Origin: Acidimicrobiaceae bacterium
GTDB taxonomy: Bacteria; Actinomycetota; Acidimicrobiia; Acidimicrobiales; Ilumatobacteraceae
Length of the DNA stretch: 64,000 bases
Direction of reading: 5' to 3'
Assembly: GCA_020637235.1 (NCBI GenBank)
Contig: JACJWG010000002.1
Coordinates: forward strand, 372,001-436,000
Made by a program: the position numbers and the translations under genes. The notes under the pieces were generated by a model, which worked only from the letters and a program-made list of their open reading frames with translations, made no database searches and was not told where the DNA came from. Positions 24,958 to 32,728 of the stretch are shown here, in pieces (positions within the stretch are counted from its first letter, which is position 1; each line of letters opens with the position of its first letter).

Positions 24958-26120
24958 TGCCCGCGCTCCTGTGGGGTGCCGCCACCGACGCCGGCCGCAT
25001 CCGCTCCGACAACGAGGACGCCTACGTCGCCGAGGAACTCGTGTTCGCCGTGGCCGACGGCATGGGCGGCCACCAGGCCGGCGAGGTGGCGAGCGCACTC
25101 GCCGCCGGCACCATCCGCGAGCGCCTCGCGCAGGGTGCGCCCACGGTGGACGTGGTGGTGGCCGCGGTCGTGGAGGCCAACGCGGCGATCTTCCAGACCG
25201 CACACGCCAACGCTGCGCAACGCGGCATGGGCACCACCCTCACCGCCGTCGCGGTGATGCCCGCCACCGACGGCCGGCCCGAGCAGCTCGCGATCGTCAA
25301 CGTCGGCGACAGCCGGGTGTACCTCGCCCGCGGCGGCGAGCTCACCCGCGCCACCATCGACCACAGCTACGTGCAGGAGCTGCTCGCCACCGGCCACATC
25401 ACCGAGGCCGAGGCCCGTGCCCACCCCCGTCGCAACATCGTCACCCGCGCGCTCGGCATCGAGCCGACGGTCCGCGTCGATTCGTGGGTGATGCCGCTCG
25501 TGCGCGGTGACCGCTACGTGCTCTGCAGCGACGGTCTCGTCGACGAGGTGGACGACGACGAGATCCACACCATCCTCCGCCGCCTCCCCGAACCCCAGGC
25601 GTGCGCCGAGGCGCTGGTCGCCGCAGCGGTCGCCAACGGCGGACGGGACAACGTCACCGTCGTCGTGGTCGACGTGCTCGACGGGGTGGATCCCGAGGCG
25701 GTGGCCGGCATCCCGGCCGACGCCACCGACGACGACACCGTGCCGCTCACCCGCGTGATGGCCGTCGCCGACGGGGACCCGATTACGCTCGAGCAGCCGG
25801 TGGTGCCGGTGACCGCGAAGGTGAAGCGGCAGCTCGGACGGCAGATGACGGTGAAGACGTTCCTGATGCTGCTCGGCGCCGCCGTGGCGCTCACCGTCGT
25901 GATCGTGCTCGTGCTGGTCGCGCTCACCGGCGGCGACGACGGCGGCGACCCGACGCCCACTGTCACCACCGACGAGACGCTGCCCGCATCGACCGAGCCC
26001 GAGTCGACCGAGCCCGAGTCGAGCGAGCCCGAGTCGACGGTCACCACCGTGACGCCCACCCGCCCGCAACCCACCATCACGACCGCCGCCGCGGAGCCGA
26101 CCACCACCGACAGCGGATGA
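24957..26120 (+). CDS. pstP: PstP: PPM-family Ser/Thr protein phosphatase
   Basis: A 387-residue phosphatase reversing PknB phosphorylation. The metal-binding motifs RSDNEDAY, VADGMGGH, VGDSRVYL, CSDGLVDEV and GGRDNVTVVV are in the expected order in the cytoplasmic domain (about 1-240). After a juxtamembrane segment a transmembrane helix (MLLGAAVALTVVIVLVLVAL, about 300-320) leads to an extracellular tail rich in Thr/Ser/Glu (STEPESTEPESSEP repeats). ATG 24957 overlaps the fhaB stop by one base; the end overlaps rodA/ftsW (ATGA). Confidence 0.95.
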   Translation: MPALLWGAATDAGRIRSDNEDAYVAEELVFAVADGMGGHQAGEVASALAAGTIRERLAQGAPTVDVVVAAVVEANAAIFQTAHANAAQRGMGTTLTAVAVMPATDGRPEQLAIVNVGDSRVYLARGGELTRATIDHSYVQELLATGHITEAEARAHPRRNIVTRALGIEPTVRVDSWVMPLVRGDRYVLCSDGLVDEVDDDEIHTILRRLPEPQACAEALVAAAVANGGRDNVTVVVVDVLDGVDPEAVAGIPADATDDDTVPLTRVMAVADGDPITLEQPVVPVTAKVKRQLGRQMTVKTFLMLLGAAVALTVVIVLVLVALTGGDDGGDPTPTVTTDETLPASTEPESTEPESSEPESTVTTVTPTRPQPTITTAAAEPTTTDSG

Positions 26121-27511
26121 GCACCCCCTCCCCACTCGCGTCCGCTCGGCGCAGCACCGAGCTCGGGCTGGTGGTGATGGCCGGCGCCATCACCGCCGCC
26201 GCCTACACGGTCGCGTCGCTGGGCAAGAACGCCGAGATCCCGCCGATCATCCTGCCGTTCCTCGGTGCCACGCTCGGCCTGCTGGTGGTCGCGTCCGTCG
26301 CCACCCGCCTCTTCGCCCGCGGCGCCGATGCCACCCTGCTGCCGCTCGCCGCGCTGCTGCACGGCATCGGGTACGTGATGATCACCCGGCTCGACGACCG
26401 CCTCGCCGGACTGCAGACCACCTGGACGTTCATCGCGATCGCGGCGTACGTGGGCGTGCTGGTGGTGGTGCAACGCACCACCGACCTCGCCCACCGCACG
26501 TGGTGGTGGTTCGGCATCGGTGCCGCGCTGTTGCTGCTGCCGCTGGTCCCGGGCGTCGGGCGGACCTTCGGCGGCGCTCGCATCTGGGTGAGCATCGGAC
26601 CGATCAACTTCCAGCCCGGCGAGTTCGCCAAGATCGCGCTCGCCCTGTTCTTCGCCGGCTACCTGGCCGAGCGGCGCGAGCTGATCGCCACCAACACCTG
26701 GCGGGTCGGCTTCCTCCGGCTCCCCGAACCGCGCTACCTGCTACCGATCCTGCTCGCCTGGGGCTTCTCGGTCGTGGTGATGGTGGGGTTGAAGGACCTG
26801 GGCGCGTCGCTGCTGTTCTTCGCCCTCTTCGTCGTGATGCTGTGGGTGGCCACGGAACGCACCAGCTTCCTCGTCATCGGGCTCCTGCTGTTCGCCGGCG
26901 CGGCCTACATCGCGTGGCGGATGTTCGGCAACGTCCAGACGCGCGTCGCCATCTGGCTCGACCCGTGGCCGCAGTACGAAGGCCGCGGCTATCAGATCAT
27001 CCAGGCGATGTTCGCCCTGTCGAACGGCGGGATCGAGGGCACCGGTCTCGGTCTCGGCAGCCCCAACAAGATCCCCGAGGTGAAGAACGACTTCATCTTC
27101 GCCGCGATCGGTGAGGAACTCGGCCTGGTGGGCGCCACCGCCGTGTTGATCGCGTTCATGCTGATCATCGGCGCCGGCCTCCGCATCGCGATCCGGGCCG
27201 AGCGCCCGTTCGAGAAGATCCTCGCCACGGGCCTCACCACGATCATCGGCCTGCAGGCGTTCATCATCGTCGGCGGCGTCATCCGGGTGGTGCCGCTCAC
27301 CGGCATCACCCTGCCGTTCGTCAGCTACGGCGGATCGAGTCTGCTCGCCAACTACGTGCTGCTGGCGCTGCTGATGCGGATCAGCGACTCGACCGCACGG
27401 CGCCTCGGCGAAGTACCCGACGACCTCACGCTCGGCGAGCGGTTCGAGGCACGATTCGCCCGACGTCGCGCCCGCCGGGGCGCGAAGCTCGCTGCGAGGG
27501 CGTCGCGATGA
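26117..27511 (+). CDS. rodA: RodA/FtsW-family SEDS peptidoglycan polymerase
   Basis: A 464-residue polytopic protein with about ten helices. SEDS features: GARIWVSIGPINFQPGEFAKI (read as GARIW, then QPGEFAKI), DLGASLLFF, and GGIEGTGLGLGSPNKIPEV in the extracellular loop, with the C-terminal SYGGSSLLANYVLLALLMRI segment. It polymerises glycan strands from lipid II alongside the class B PBP encoded immediately downstream. Placement beside pbpA and pknB matches the mycobacterial rodA (ftsW-like) locus; whether it serves elongation or division is not settled here. ATGA overlaps couple it to pstP and pbpA. Confidence 0.93.
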   Translation: MSTPSPLASARRSTELGLVVMAGAITAAAYTVASLGKNAEIPPIILPFLGATLGLLVVASVATRLFARGADATLLPLAALLHGIGYVMITRLDDRLAGLQTTWTFIAIAAYVGVLVVVQRTTDLAHRTWWWFGIGAALLLLPLVPGVGRTFGGARIWVSIGPINFQPGEFAKIALALFFAGYLAERRELIATNTWRVGFLRLPEPRYLLPILLAWGFSVVVMVGLKDLGASLLFFALFVVMLWVATERTSFLVIGLLLFAGAAYIAWRMFGNVQTRVAIWLDPWPQYEGRGYQIIQAMFALSNGGIEGTGLGLGSPNKIPEVKNDFIFAAIGEELGLVGATAVLIAFMLIIGAGLRIAIRAERPFEKILATGLTTIIGLQAFIIVGGVIRVVPLTGITLPFVSYGGSSLLANYVLLALLMRISDSTARRLGEVPDDLTLGERFEARFARRRARRGAKLAARASR

Positions 27512-29034
27512 ACACCCGCATCCGCCGCCTCGCGGTCGGGTTGCTCGTGTGCTACCTGGCGTTGTTCGTGCAGCTCAACCTGCTGCAGGTGCAGCGCGAG
27601 GAGGAACTGACGTCGGATCCGCGCAACGACCGTCAGACCATCCGCGACTTCAACCGTCCGCGCGGCGACATCATCACCGCCGACGGCGTGGTGCTGGCGC
27701 GAAGCGTGCGGATCGACGAACCGGACGCCGAGCTGAAGTACCGCCGCGAGTATCCGACCGGCAGCCTGTTCGGCAACATCACCGGCTACTTCACCTTCAG
27801 CTACGGCAGCACGCAGCTGGAACGCGAGTACAGCGACGTGCTGGCCGGCACCACCCGAGAACAGCAGGTGAAGGCGCTCGGCGACCTGTTCACCGGCCAG
27901 GACGTGAGTGGTTCGGTGGTGCTCACGATGCGCGCCGACGTGCAGCAGGCGGCACGCGACGCGCTCGTCGACCCGCGTACCGGTCTCGAACGCGAGGGCA
28001 GCGTGGTGGTGATCGACCCGTCGACCGGCGCCGTGATCGCGATGTACAGCTCGCCCACCTACGACCCGAACCAGGTGGTCACGGGCTCGAACCAGGACGT
28101 CAACGACGTCTTCGACTTCCTCAACAACTACCCCGGCAAGCCGTTGCTCGCGAACACCTATCAGGAGCGCTACATGCCCGGCTCCGCGTTCAAGGTGATC
28201 ACCACGGGCATCGCGCTCGAGAACGGCACGATCAGCCTCGACAGCAGGTGGCCGAACGAGACCGAGTGGACGCCGCCACAGACCACCGACCCGATCCAGA
28301 ACTACGACGGCTCGTCGTGCGGCGGGTCGCTCGTCGAGGTGTTCTTCCGCAGCTGCAACATCCCGTTCGCCCAGATGGCGGTCGACCTGGGGCCGGAGGC
28401 GATGGTGGCGGGGACGAAGGCGTGGGGCATCGGCGAGCGGCTCCCGATCGACCTGCCCGGCCCCGTGGCGAGCAGTTTCGGTGAGGTGGACGACTTCACC
28501 GAGGCCCTCCCGCTGCTGGCGATCGGTGGGTTCGGGCAGGGGAACGACGTGATGGTGCCGCTGCACATGGCGATGGTGGCCGCCACCGTGGCCAACGGTG
28601 GGCGGATGATGGCGCCCCACGTGGTGGACGTGACCCGGTACCAGGACGACACGGTGCTCGACCGGACCGATCCGGAGGTGTGGAAGACCCCGATCTCGCC
28701 CACCACCGCCGCCACGCTGAACACGCTGATGGTCGGCGTGGTGAACAACGGCACCGGCCGCCAGATGCAGTTGGCGAACGGCATCCAGGCCGCGGCCAAG
28801 ACCGGCACCGCCCAGCTGAACGCCGCCGGCGAGCCGGAGCGGTCGCACGCATGGATCATCGGGTTCGCTCCCGCCGAGCAGCCGCGCTACGCGATCGCCG
28901 TGATGCTGAAGGGCACCAACGACGAGATCAGCGCCGGGACGGGGGGCCGGCTGGCAGGTCCGATCGCGAAGCAGGTGCTCGACTTCGTGTTCGCCACGGA
29001 GGCGAACACCGTGGCCGGGGGTGCACAACCGTGA
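27508..29034 (+). CDS. pbpA: Class B penicillin-binding protein (PbpA)
   Basis: A 508-residue transpeptidase. It has a single N-terminal anchor (LAVGLLVCYLALFVQLNLLQ), a pedestal domain, and the penicillin-binding domain with Ser226 in the MPGSAFK SxxK box, SCN (SxN) at FRSCNIPF, and K431 of AAKTGTAQ. The short C-terminus resembles mycobacterial PbpA, which is required for septation and is regulated by the PknB system. It begins within the rodA stop (ATGA). The 82 bases to pknB leave no room for pknA. Confidence 0.94.
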   Translation: MNTRIRRLAVGLLVCYLALFVQLNLLQVQREEELTSDPRNDRQTIRDFNRPRGDIITADGVVLARSVRIDEPDAELKYRREYPTGSLFGNITGYFTFSYGSTQLEREYSDVLAGTTREQQVKALGDLFTGQDVSGSVVLTMRADVQQAARDALVDPRTGLEREGSVVVIDPSTGAVIAMYSSPTYDPNQVVTGSNQDVNDVFDFLNNYPGKPLLANTYQERYMPGSAFKVITTGIALENGTISLDSRWPNETEWTPPQTTDPIQNYDGSSCGGSLVEVFFRSCNIPFAQMAVDLGPEAMVAGTKAWGIGERLPIDLPGPVASSFGEVDDFTEALPLLAIGGFGQGNDVMVPLHMAMVAATVANGGRMMAPHVVDVTRYQDDTVLDRTDPEVWKTPISPTTAATLNTLMVGVVNNGTGRQMQLANGIQAAAKTGTAQLNAAGEPERSHAWIIGFAPAEQPRYAIAVMLKGTNDEISAGTGGRLAGPIAKQVLDFVFATEANTVAGGAQP

Positions 29035-29116
29035 CACCGCCGTGCTGGATAACCTCGCACCCATTGCGCGGCGCCGCCCTCGTGCGTTCGTGCACTCCGC
29101 CGCTGAGTAGGACCAC

Positions 29117-31273
29117 GTGACCAACAGCAACGAGCGCATCGTCCTGAACGACCGCTACGAGATCCAGAACCGCATCGGCCGAGGTGGCATGGCCGACGTG
29201 TTCCTCGCGCGCGACGTGCTGCTCGACCGACCGGTCGCGATCAAGGTGCTGTTCCCCGAGTACGCGACCGACCCCAACTTCGTCGAGCGGTTCCGCCGCG
29301 AGGCGCAGTCGGCCGCCAACCTCAACCACCCCAACGTCGTGAGCGTCTACGACTGGGGCAAGTACTCGAACACCTACTTCATGGCGATGGAGTACGTGCA
29401 GGGCCGCACGCTCGCCGACATCCTGCGCGCGAACGGTCACATCAGTTCGGTGCAGGCCGCGGAGATCGCGAGCGAGGTGTCGGCCGCGCTCAGCTTCGCC
29501 CACAAGAACGGCGTCGTGCACCGAGACATCAAGCCGGCCAACATCCTGATCGGCACCGCCGGCGCGGTGAAGGTGGCCGACTTCGGCATCGCCCGCGCGA
29601 TGAACTCGCCCACCGAGAGCAACCTCACCCAGGTGGGCTCGGTGATGGGTACCGCCACCTACTTCTCGCCCGAGCAGGCCCAGGGTGCCCAGCCCGACCC
29701 GCGCAGCGACCTGTACTCGCTCGGCATCGTGCTGTACGAGATGGTGGCCGGCAAGCCACCGTTCACCGGCGAGAACCCCGTCGGCATCGCGTACAAGCAG
29801 GTGCACGACGCACCCCAACCGCTGAATCAGATCGTCGCCGACGTGCCCCGACCGTTCGAGGCGATCGTCGCCAAGCTGCTCGCGAAGAGCCCCGATCTGC
29901 GCTACGCAGACGCCGACGCGCTGCGCGACGACCTCCGGCGATTCCGTGCCGGCGAGCCGGTGCAGGCGTTGGTCGGCATCACGCCACAGGGGCCGCCCCA
30001 GCGCGACATCGCCACCACCACGATGCCACGCACGACCGCGGTGCCGTCGCAGGCGGCCGGCGCGGCCGCGTACGCCGATGCCGCAGCCCACGCGCGCACC
30101 ACGGCGATGCCGCAGCACACCGGCTCGGTGCCCGTGCAGGGGTATCCGCCCAACTCGCAACAGCAGCCGCAGATCCAGCCGGTGCAGTACGAGCAGCCCA
30201 GCCGCAACGGGCTGTATGCGGTGCTCGGATTCATCGCGGTGATCGCGCTCGTGATCGGCGGCGTGGTGCTCTACAACACCCTCACCGCCGACGACGAGAC
30301 CACCGAGGAGGAGGTGAATGCCACCGTTCCCCCGGTCGTCGGTCTCGACTACGACGCCGCCGTCACGGCGCTGCAGGCGGCGGGGCTCACCGTCGATCCC
30401 GTCGCCGAGGCCAACCCGAACGATCCGGCCACGCCCGAGAACCAGGTGTGGCAGACCGACCCCGCGCCCGGCACGGTCGTCGCCGCCGACTCGGCGGTGA
30501 AGGTGTTCTTCCAACCCACCGTCGATCCACAGCCGGTGCCGGACGTCACCGGGCAGAACCTCGCCGAGGCGCAACGGATCCTCACCGAAGCCCAGTTCCA
30601 GATCGGCGAGGTGACGAGCGAGACGAGCGACCTGCCGAAGGACACCGTGATCCGCACCGTGCCTGCCGCGCTCGAGCTGCTGAAGCCCGGTGAGAGCGTG
30701 GCGATCGTGTTGTCGGGTGGCCCCGACACCCAGACGGTGCCACAGGTGACGAGCATGACCCAGGACGCAGCGAAGCAGTTGCTCGAGGGCGAGCCGTACC
30801 GCTTCGTGGTCACCGTCGTCACCGAGCCGAGCGCTGCCGTGCCCGCTGGTGGTGTGCTGCGCACCGAGCCGGCCGTGTCGAGCGAGCTCGCCGCCGGATC
30901 GGCGATCACGCTGTTCGTGTCGAGCGGCGTCGAGCAGGTGCAGGTGCCGCCGGTCGTCGGGCTCACCGAGGCCCAGGCCAAGAACCTGATCACCGGCGAG
31001 GGTCTCACCGCCAACGTCACGTACCGCAACGTGCCTGCCGGCGACGCGAACGACGGACGTGTGATCTCGCAGAGCCCGACGGGGGGCAACCTCGTCGAGC
31101 CCAACTCCGCCGTCGGGATCCAGGTGGGTCGGGCCGTGGCGACCACCACGACCGCCGCGCCGACCACCACGGCGGCACCGACGACCACGGCCGCGCCGAC
31201 CACCACGGCCGCGCCGACCACGACGGCGGCACCGACGACCACGGCCACGACGACGACCACCACCGAGCCCTGA
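29117..31273 (+). CDS. pknB: PknB: Ser/Thr protein kinase with PASTA repeats
   Basis: A 718-residue transmembrane kinase sensing muropeptides/lipid II. The kinase domain (about 8-270) has GRGGMADVF, VAIKVLF, HRDIKPANIL, ADFGIARA and the activation-loop Thr region GTATYFSPEQA. A juxtamembrane Pro/Gln-rich linker and one helix (about 366-388) precede four extracellular PASTA domains (TVPPVVGLDYDAAV, DVTGQNLAEAQ, QVTSMTQDAAK and VPPVVGLTEAQAK). The C-terminal tail is a long Thr/Ala/Pro repeat (TTTAAP several times), a probable wall-spanning or glycosylated linker. GTG start at 29117. Confidence 0.95.
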   Translation: MTNSNERIVLNDRYEIQNRIGRGGMADVFLARDVLLDRPVAIKVLFPEYATDPNFVERFRREAQSAANLNHPNVVSVYDWGKYSNTYFMAMEYVQGRTLADILRANGHISSVQAAEIASEVSAALSFAHKNGVVHRDIKPANILIGTAGAVKVADFGIARAMNSPTESNLTQVGSVMGTATYFSPEQAQGAQPDPRSDLYSLGIVLYEMVAGKPPFTGENPVGIAYKQVHDAPQPLNQIVADVPRPFEAIVAKLLAKSPDLRYADADALRDDLRRFRAGEPVQALVGITPQGPPQRDIATTTMPRTTAVPSQAAGAAAYADAAAHARTTAMPQHTGSVPVQGYPPNSQQQPQIQPVQYEQPSRNGLYAVLGFIAVIALVIGGVVLYNTLTADDETTEEEVNATVPPVVGLDYDAAVTALQAAGLTVDPVAEANPNDPATPENQVWQTDPAPGTVVAADSAVKVFFQPTVDPQPVPDVTGQNLAEAQRILTEAQFQIGEVTSETSDLPKDTVIRTVPAALELLKPGESVAIVLSGGPDTQTVPQVTSMTQDAAKQLLEGEPYRFVVTVVTEPSAAVPAGGVLRTEPAVSSELAAGSAITLFVSSGVEQVQVPPVVGLTEAQAKNLITGEGLTANVTYRNVPAGDANDGRVISQSPTGGNLVEPNSAVGIQVGRAVATTTTAAPTTTAAPTTTAAPTTTAAPTTTAAPTTTATTTTTTEP

Positions 31274-31284
31274 CGACGTCGTCG

Positions 31285-31320
31285 TCCGGATCGTCCGGAT
31301 CGTCCGGATCGTCCGGATCG
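31285..31320. repeat. Four-unit 9-base tandem array
   Basis: TCCGGATCG repeats four times without change (31285-31320) in the 66-base gap between the convergent pknB and trpG/pabA stops. Each unit contains palindromic TCCGGA, so several hairpin registers are possible. Confidence 0.85.
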
Positions 31321-31339
31321 CCCGGTCGAGACGGTCGAG

Positions 31340-31930
31340 TCAGGAGCGAGCGGCGGCCCGCAACATGTTGCGCAACAGGTCGTGGCCGGCGGCGGTGAGG
31401 ATGCTCTCGGGGTGGAACTGCACACCCTCCACCGGCAACTCGCGATGACGGACGCCCATCACGACGCCGTCCTCGGTCCACGCCGTCACCTCGAGACAGC
31501 TGGGCATGGTCGACGGCTCGATCACCAGGCTGTGGTATCGGGTCGCGGTGAGCGGCGACGGCAAACCGGCGAACACCCCGACGTCGGCGTGCAGGATGTG
31601 TGAGGTCTTGCCGTGCATCAGTTGTGGGGCACGCTCCACCGTGCCGCCGTACACGTGCCCGATCGCCTGGTGCCCGAGGCACACGCCGAACACCGGGATC
31701 CCCCGTTCGGCGAACGCCGGAATCGCGTCGCAGATGATGCCGGCGTCTTCGGGGCGGCCGGGCCCCGGCGAGAGCAGGACCGCGTCGGGTTCGAGCTCGA
31801 GCGCGCCGTCGACGGTTCGCTCGTCGTTGCGGACGACCACCGGGTCGGCACCGAGCTCGCCCAGGTACTGCACCAGGTTGTAGACGAAGCTGTCGTAGCT
31901 GTCGATCACGAGAACCCGCGGACCCGGCAT
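31340..31930 (-). CDS. Anthranilate/aminodeoxychorismate synthase glutaminase (TrpG/PabA)
   Basis: A 196-residue glutamine amidotransferase. Its Cys-His-Glu triad is visible as GVCLGHQAIG, and GVQFHPESIL near the C-terminus, with the LSPGPGRPEDAG motif. It releases ammonia from glutamine for anthranilate or aminodeoxychorismate synthase; the synthase subunit is not in the window, so TrpG and PabA cannot be told apart. ATG 31930 is 25 bases from the divergent crgA start. This gene sits beside pknB in mycobacteria as trpG, supporting conserved synteny. Confidence 0.92.
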   Translation of the reverse strand: MPGPRVLVIDSYDSFVYNLVQYLGELGADPVVVRNDERTVDGALELEPDAVLLSPGPGRPEDAGIICDAIPAFAERGIPVFGVCLGHQAIGHVYGGTVERAPQLMHGKTSHILHADVGVFAGLPSPLTATRYHSLVIEPSTMPSCLEVTAWTEDGVVMGVRHRELPVEGVQFHPESILTAAGHDLLRNMLRAAARS

Positions 31931-31936
31931 CCCGAC

Positions 31937-31942
31937 AGCGTA
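31937..31942 (-). promoter_or_regulatory. -10 element of the trpG/pabA gene
   Basis: TACGCT on the minus strand, 6 bases before ATG 31930. Its last two bases are shared with the crgA -10. Confidence 0.45.
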
Positions 31943-31946
31943 GACT
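31941..31946 (+). promoter_or_regulatory. -10 element of crgA
   Basis: TAGACT, 8 bases before GTG 31955; overlaps the opposite -10 by two bases. Confidence 0.45.
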
Positions 31947-31954
31947 TGCGCCCC

Positions 31955-32290
31955 GTGGCTCCTCCCAAGAGAAAGACCAGCGGCGGACGGGTGACCCCGA
32001 AGGGCACCCGCCCGGGCGATGCCGGGCGGTTGGCGAGCCACGGTCACGCCCAGGAGCACGGCTACGACGGCGGCAAGACGGTGAGCGCGTCGTCGCGCTA
32101 CACCCCACCGGTGTCGCGGGCGACGATCGAGAGTCCCCGGTGGGTGCCGATCCTGATGATCGTGCTGCTCGTGCTCGGCGCGATCACGATCATGCTGCGC
32201 TACATCGTGTGGCAGGACACCAACCTGCCGGTGCTCGTCGGCCTGGTGTTCCTCCTCGGCGGTCTCTACACCGCCACGAAGTGGCATTGA
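31955..32290 (+). CDS. crgA: CrgA cell-division membrane protein
   Basis: A 111-residue protein. The basic N-terminus (PPKRKTSGGRVTPKGTRPGD) is followed by SPRWVPILMIVLLVLGAITI and a second helix LPVLVGLVFLLGGLY, the two-helix CrgA arrangement. CrgA helps recruit divisome proteins and PBPs in actinobacteria. GTG start; the TAGACT 8 bases upstream implies a leaderless message. It is divergent from trpG/pabA, with the pknB operon on the other side, as in mycobacteria. Confidence 0.93.
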   Translation: MAPPKRKTSGGRVTPKGTRPGDAGRLASHGHAQEHGYDGGKTVSASSRYTPPVSRATIESPRWVPILMIVLLVLGAITIMLRYIVWQDTNLPVLVGLVFLLGGLYTATKWH

Positions 32291-32365
32291 CGTCGGTTCG
32301 TCGCACCGGGTCGGGTGCGCCACGACCGTCGAGCTGAACCAGAGATGACGAGCGTGGGTCGAACG

Positions 32366-32385
32366 GATGTCGGTCAGCTGACATC
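32366..32385. repeat. Small inverted repeat between convergent genes
   Basis: Arms GATGTC/GACATC around an 8-base centre that itself contains TCAGCT. It could form a hairpin after crgA. No T-run is present, so terminator function is uncertain. Confidence 0.3.
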
Positions 32386-32404
32386 GATGTGATTCGTCAC
32401 AAGG

Positions 32405-32423
32405 TTGTCCACAGGATGTGGAC
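32405..32423. other. DnaA-box-like sequence within an inverted repeat
   Basis: TTGTCCACA at 32405-32413 matches the actinobacterial DnaA-box consensus, and GTCCAC/GTGGAC (32407-32423) makes a 6-base inverted repeat. A single box is not an origin. It may be a titration or regulatory site, or chance. Confidence 0.35.
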
Positions 32424-32437
32424 GACGGGGACGGCGC

Positions 32438-32704
32438 TCAGTCGTAGATCGGTGCCACCAGGTCCATGTCCTCGAGGCAGTGCTTCGGCGGTGGCGGGTC
32501 TTCGTCGGGGGCCAAGGTGAGCTTGATCTCCAGGCCACAGATGTTGCAGCGGTACCTGACGTTCACGCGGCGCAGCTCGCCGGGCGGCGGTGGGGGTGGC
32601 AGCGGCGTGGTCATGCTGCGCAGCATGGCGATCCCGGTTTTCCACAGGACGACGCCGATCAGCACACCACCGGCCCACCAGATCACGGTGGACAGTGCAG
32701 GCAT
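32438..32704 (-). CDS. Small membrane protein with a Cys/His zinc-ribbon-like end
   Basis: An 88-residue protein: a single N-terminal helix (STVIWWAGGVLIGVVLWKTG), a Pro-rich linker with PPPPPPG, then YRCNICGLEIKL with a CxxC pair and a later KHCLEDM, giving a possible Cys3-His metal site. It ends VAPIYD. No family is recognised, although CxxC-plus-HC modules behind one helix are common in uncharacterised actinobacterial proteins. I use ATG 32704 because TAGGCT lies 6 bases before it; a GTG two codons further upstream (32710) is the alternative. It is convergent with crgA and followed by the thiolase start side on the same strand. Confidence 0.68.
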   Translation of the reverse strand: MPALSTVIWWAGGVLIGVVLWKTGIAMLRSMTTPLPPPPPPGELRRVNVRYRCNICGLEIKLTLAPDEDPPPPKHCLEDMDLVAPIYD

Positions 32705-32710
32705 GGCCAC

Positions 32711-32716
32711 AGCCTA
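32711..32716 (-). promoter_or_regulatory. -10 element of the small membrane protein gene
   Basis: TAGGCT, 6 bases before ATG 32704. Confidence 0.4.
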
Positions 32717-32728
32717 CGACTGCTCGGC

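Noticed and set aside
32405..32413. Chromosome origin at the DnaA-box-like site
   Set aside because: A single box, no AT-rich unwinding region, and no dnaA or dnaN gene.
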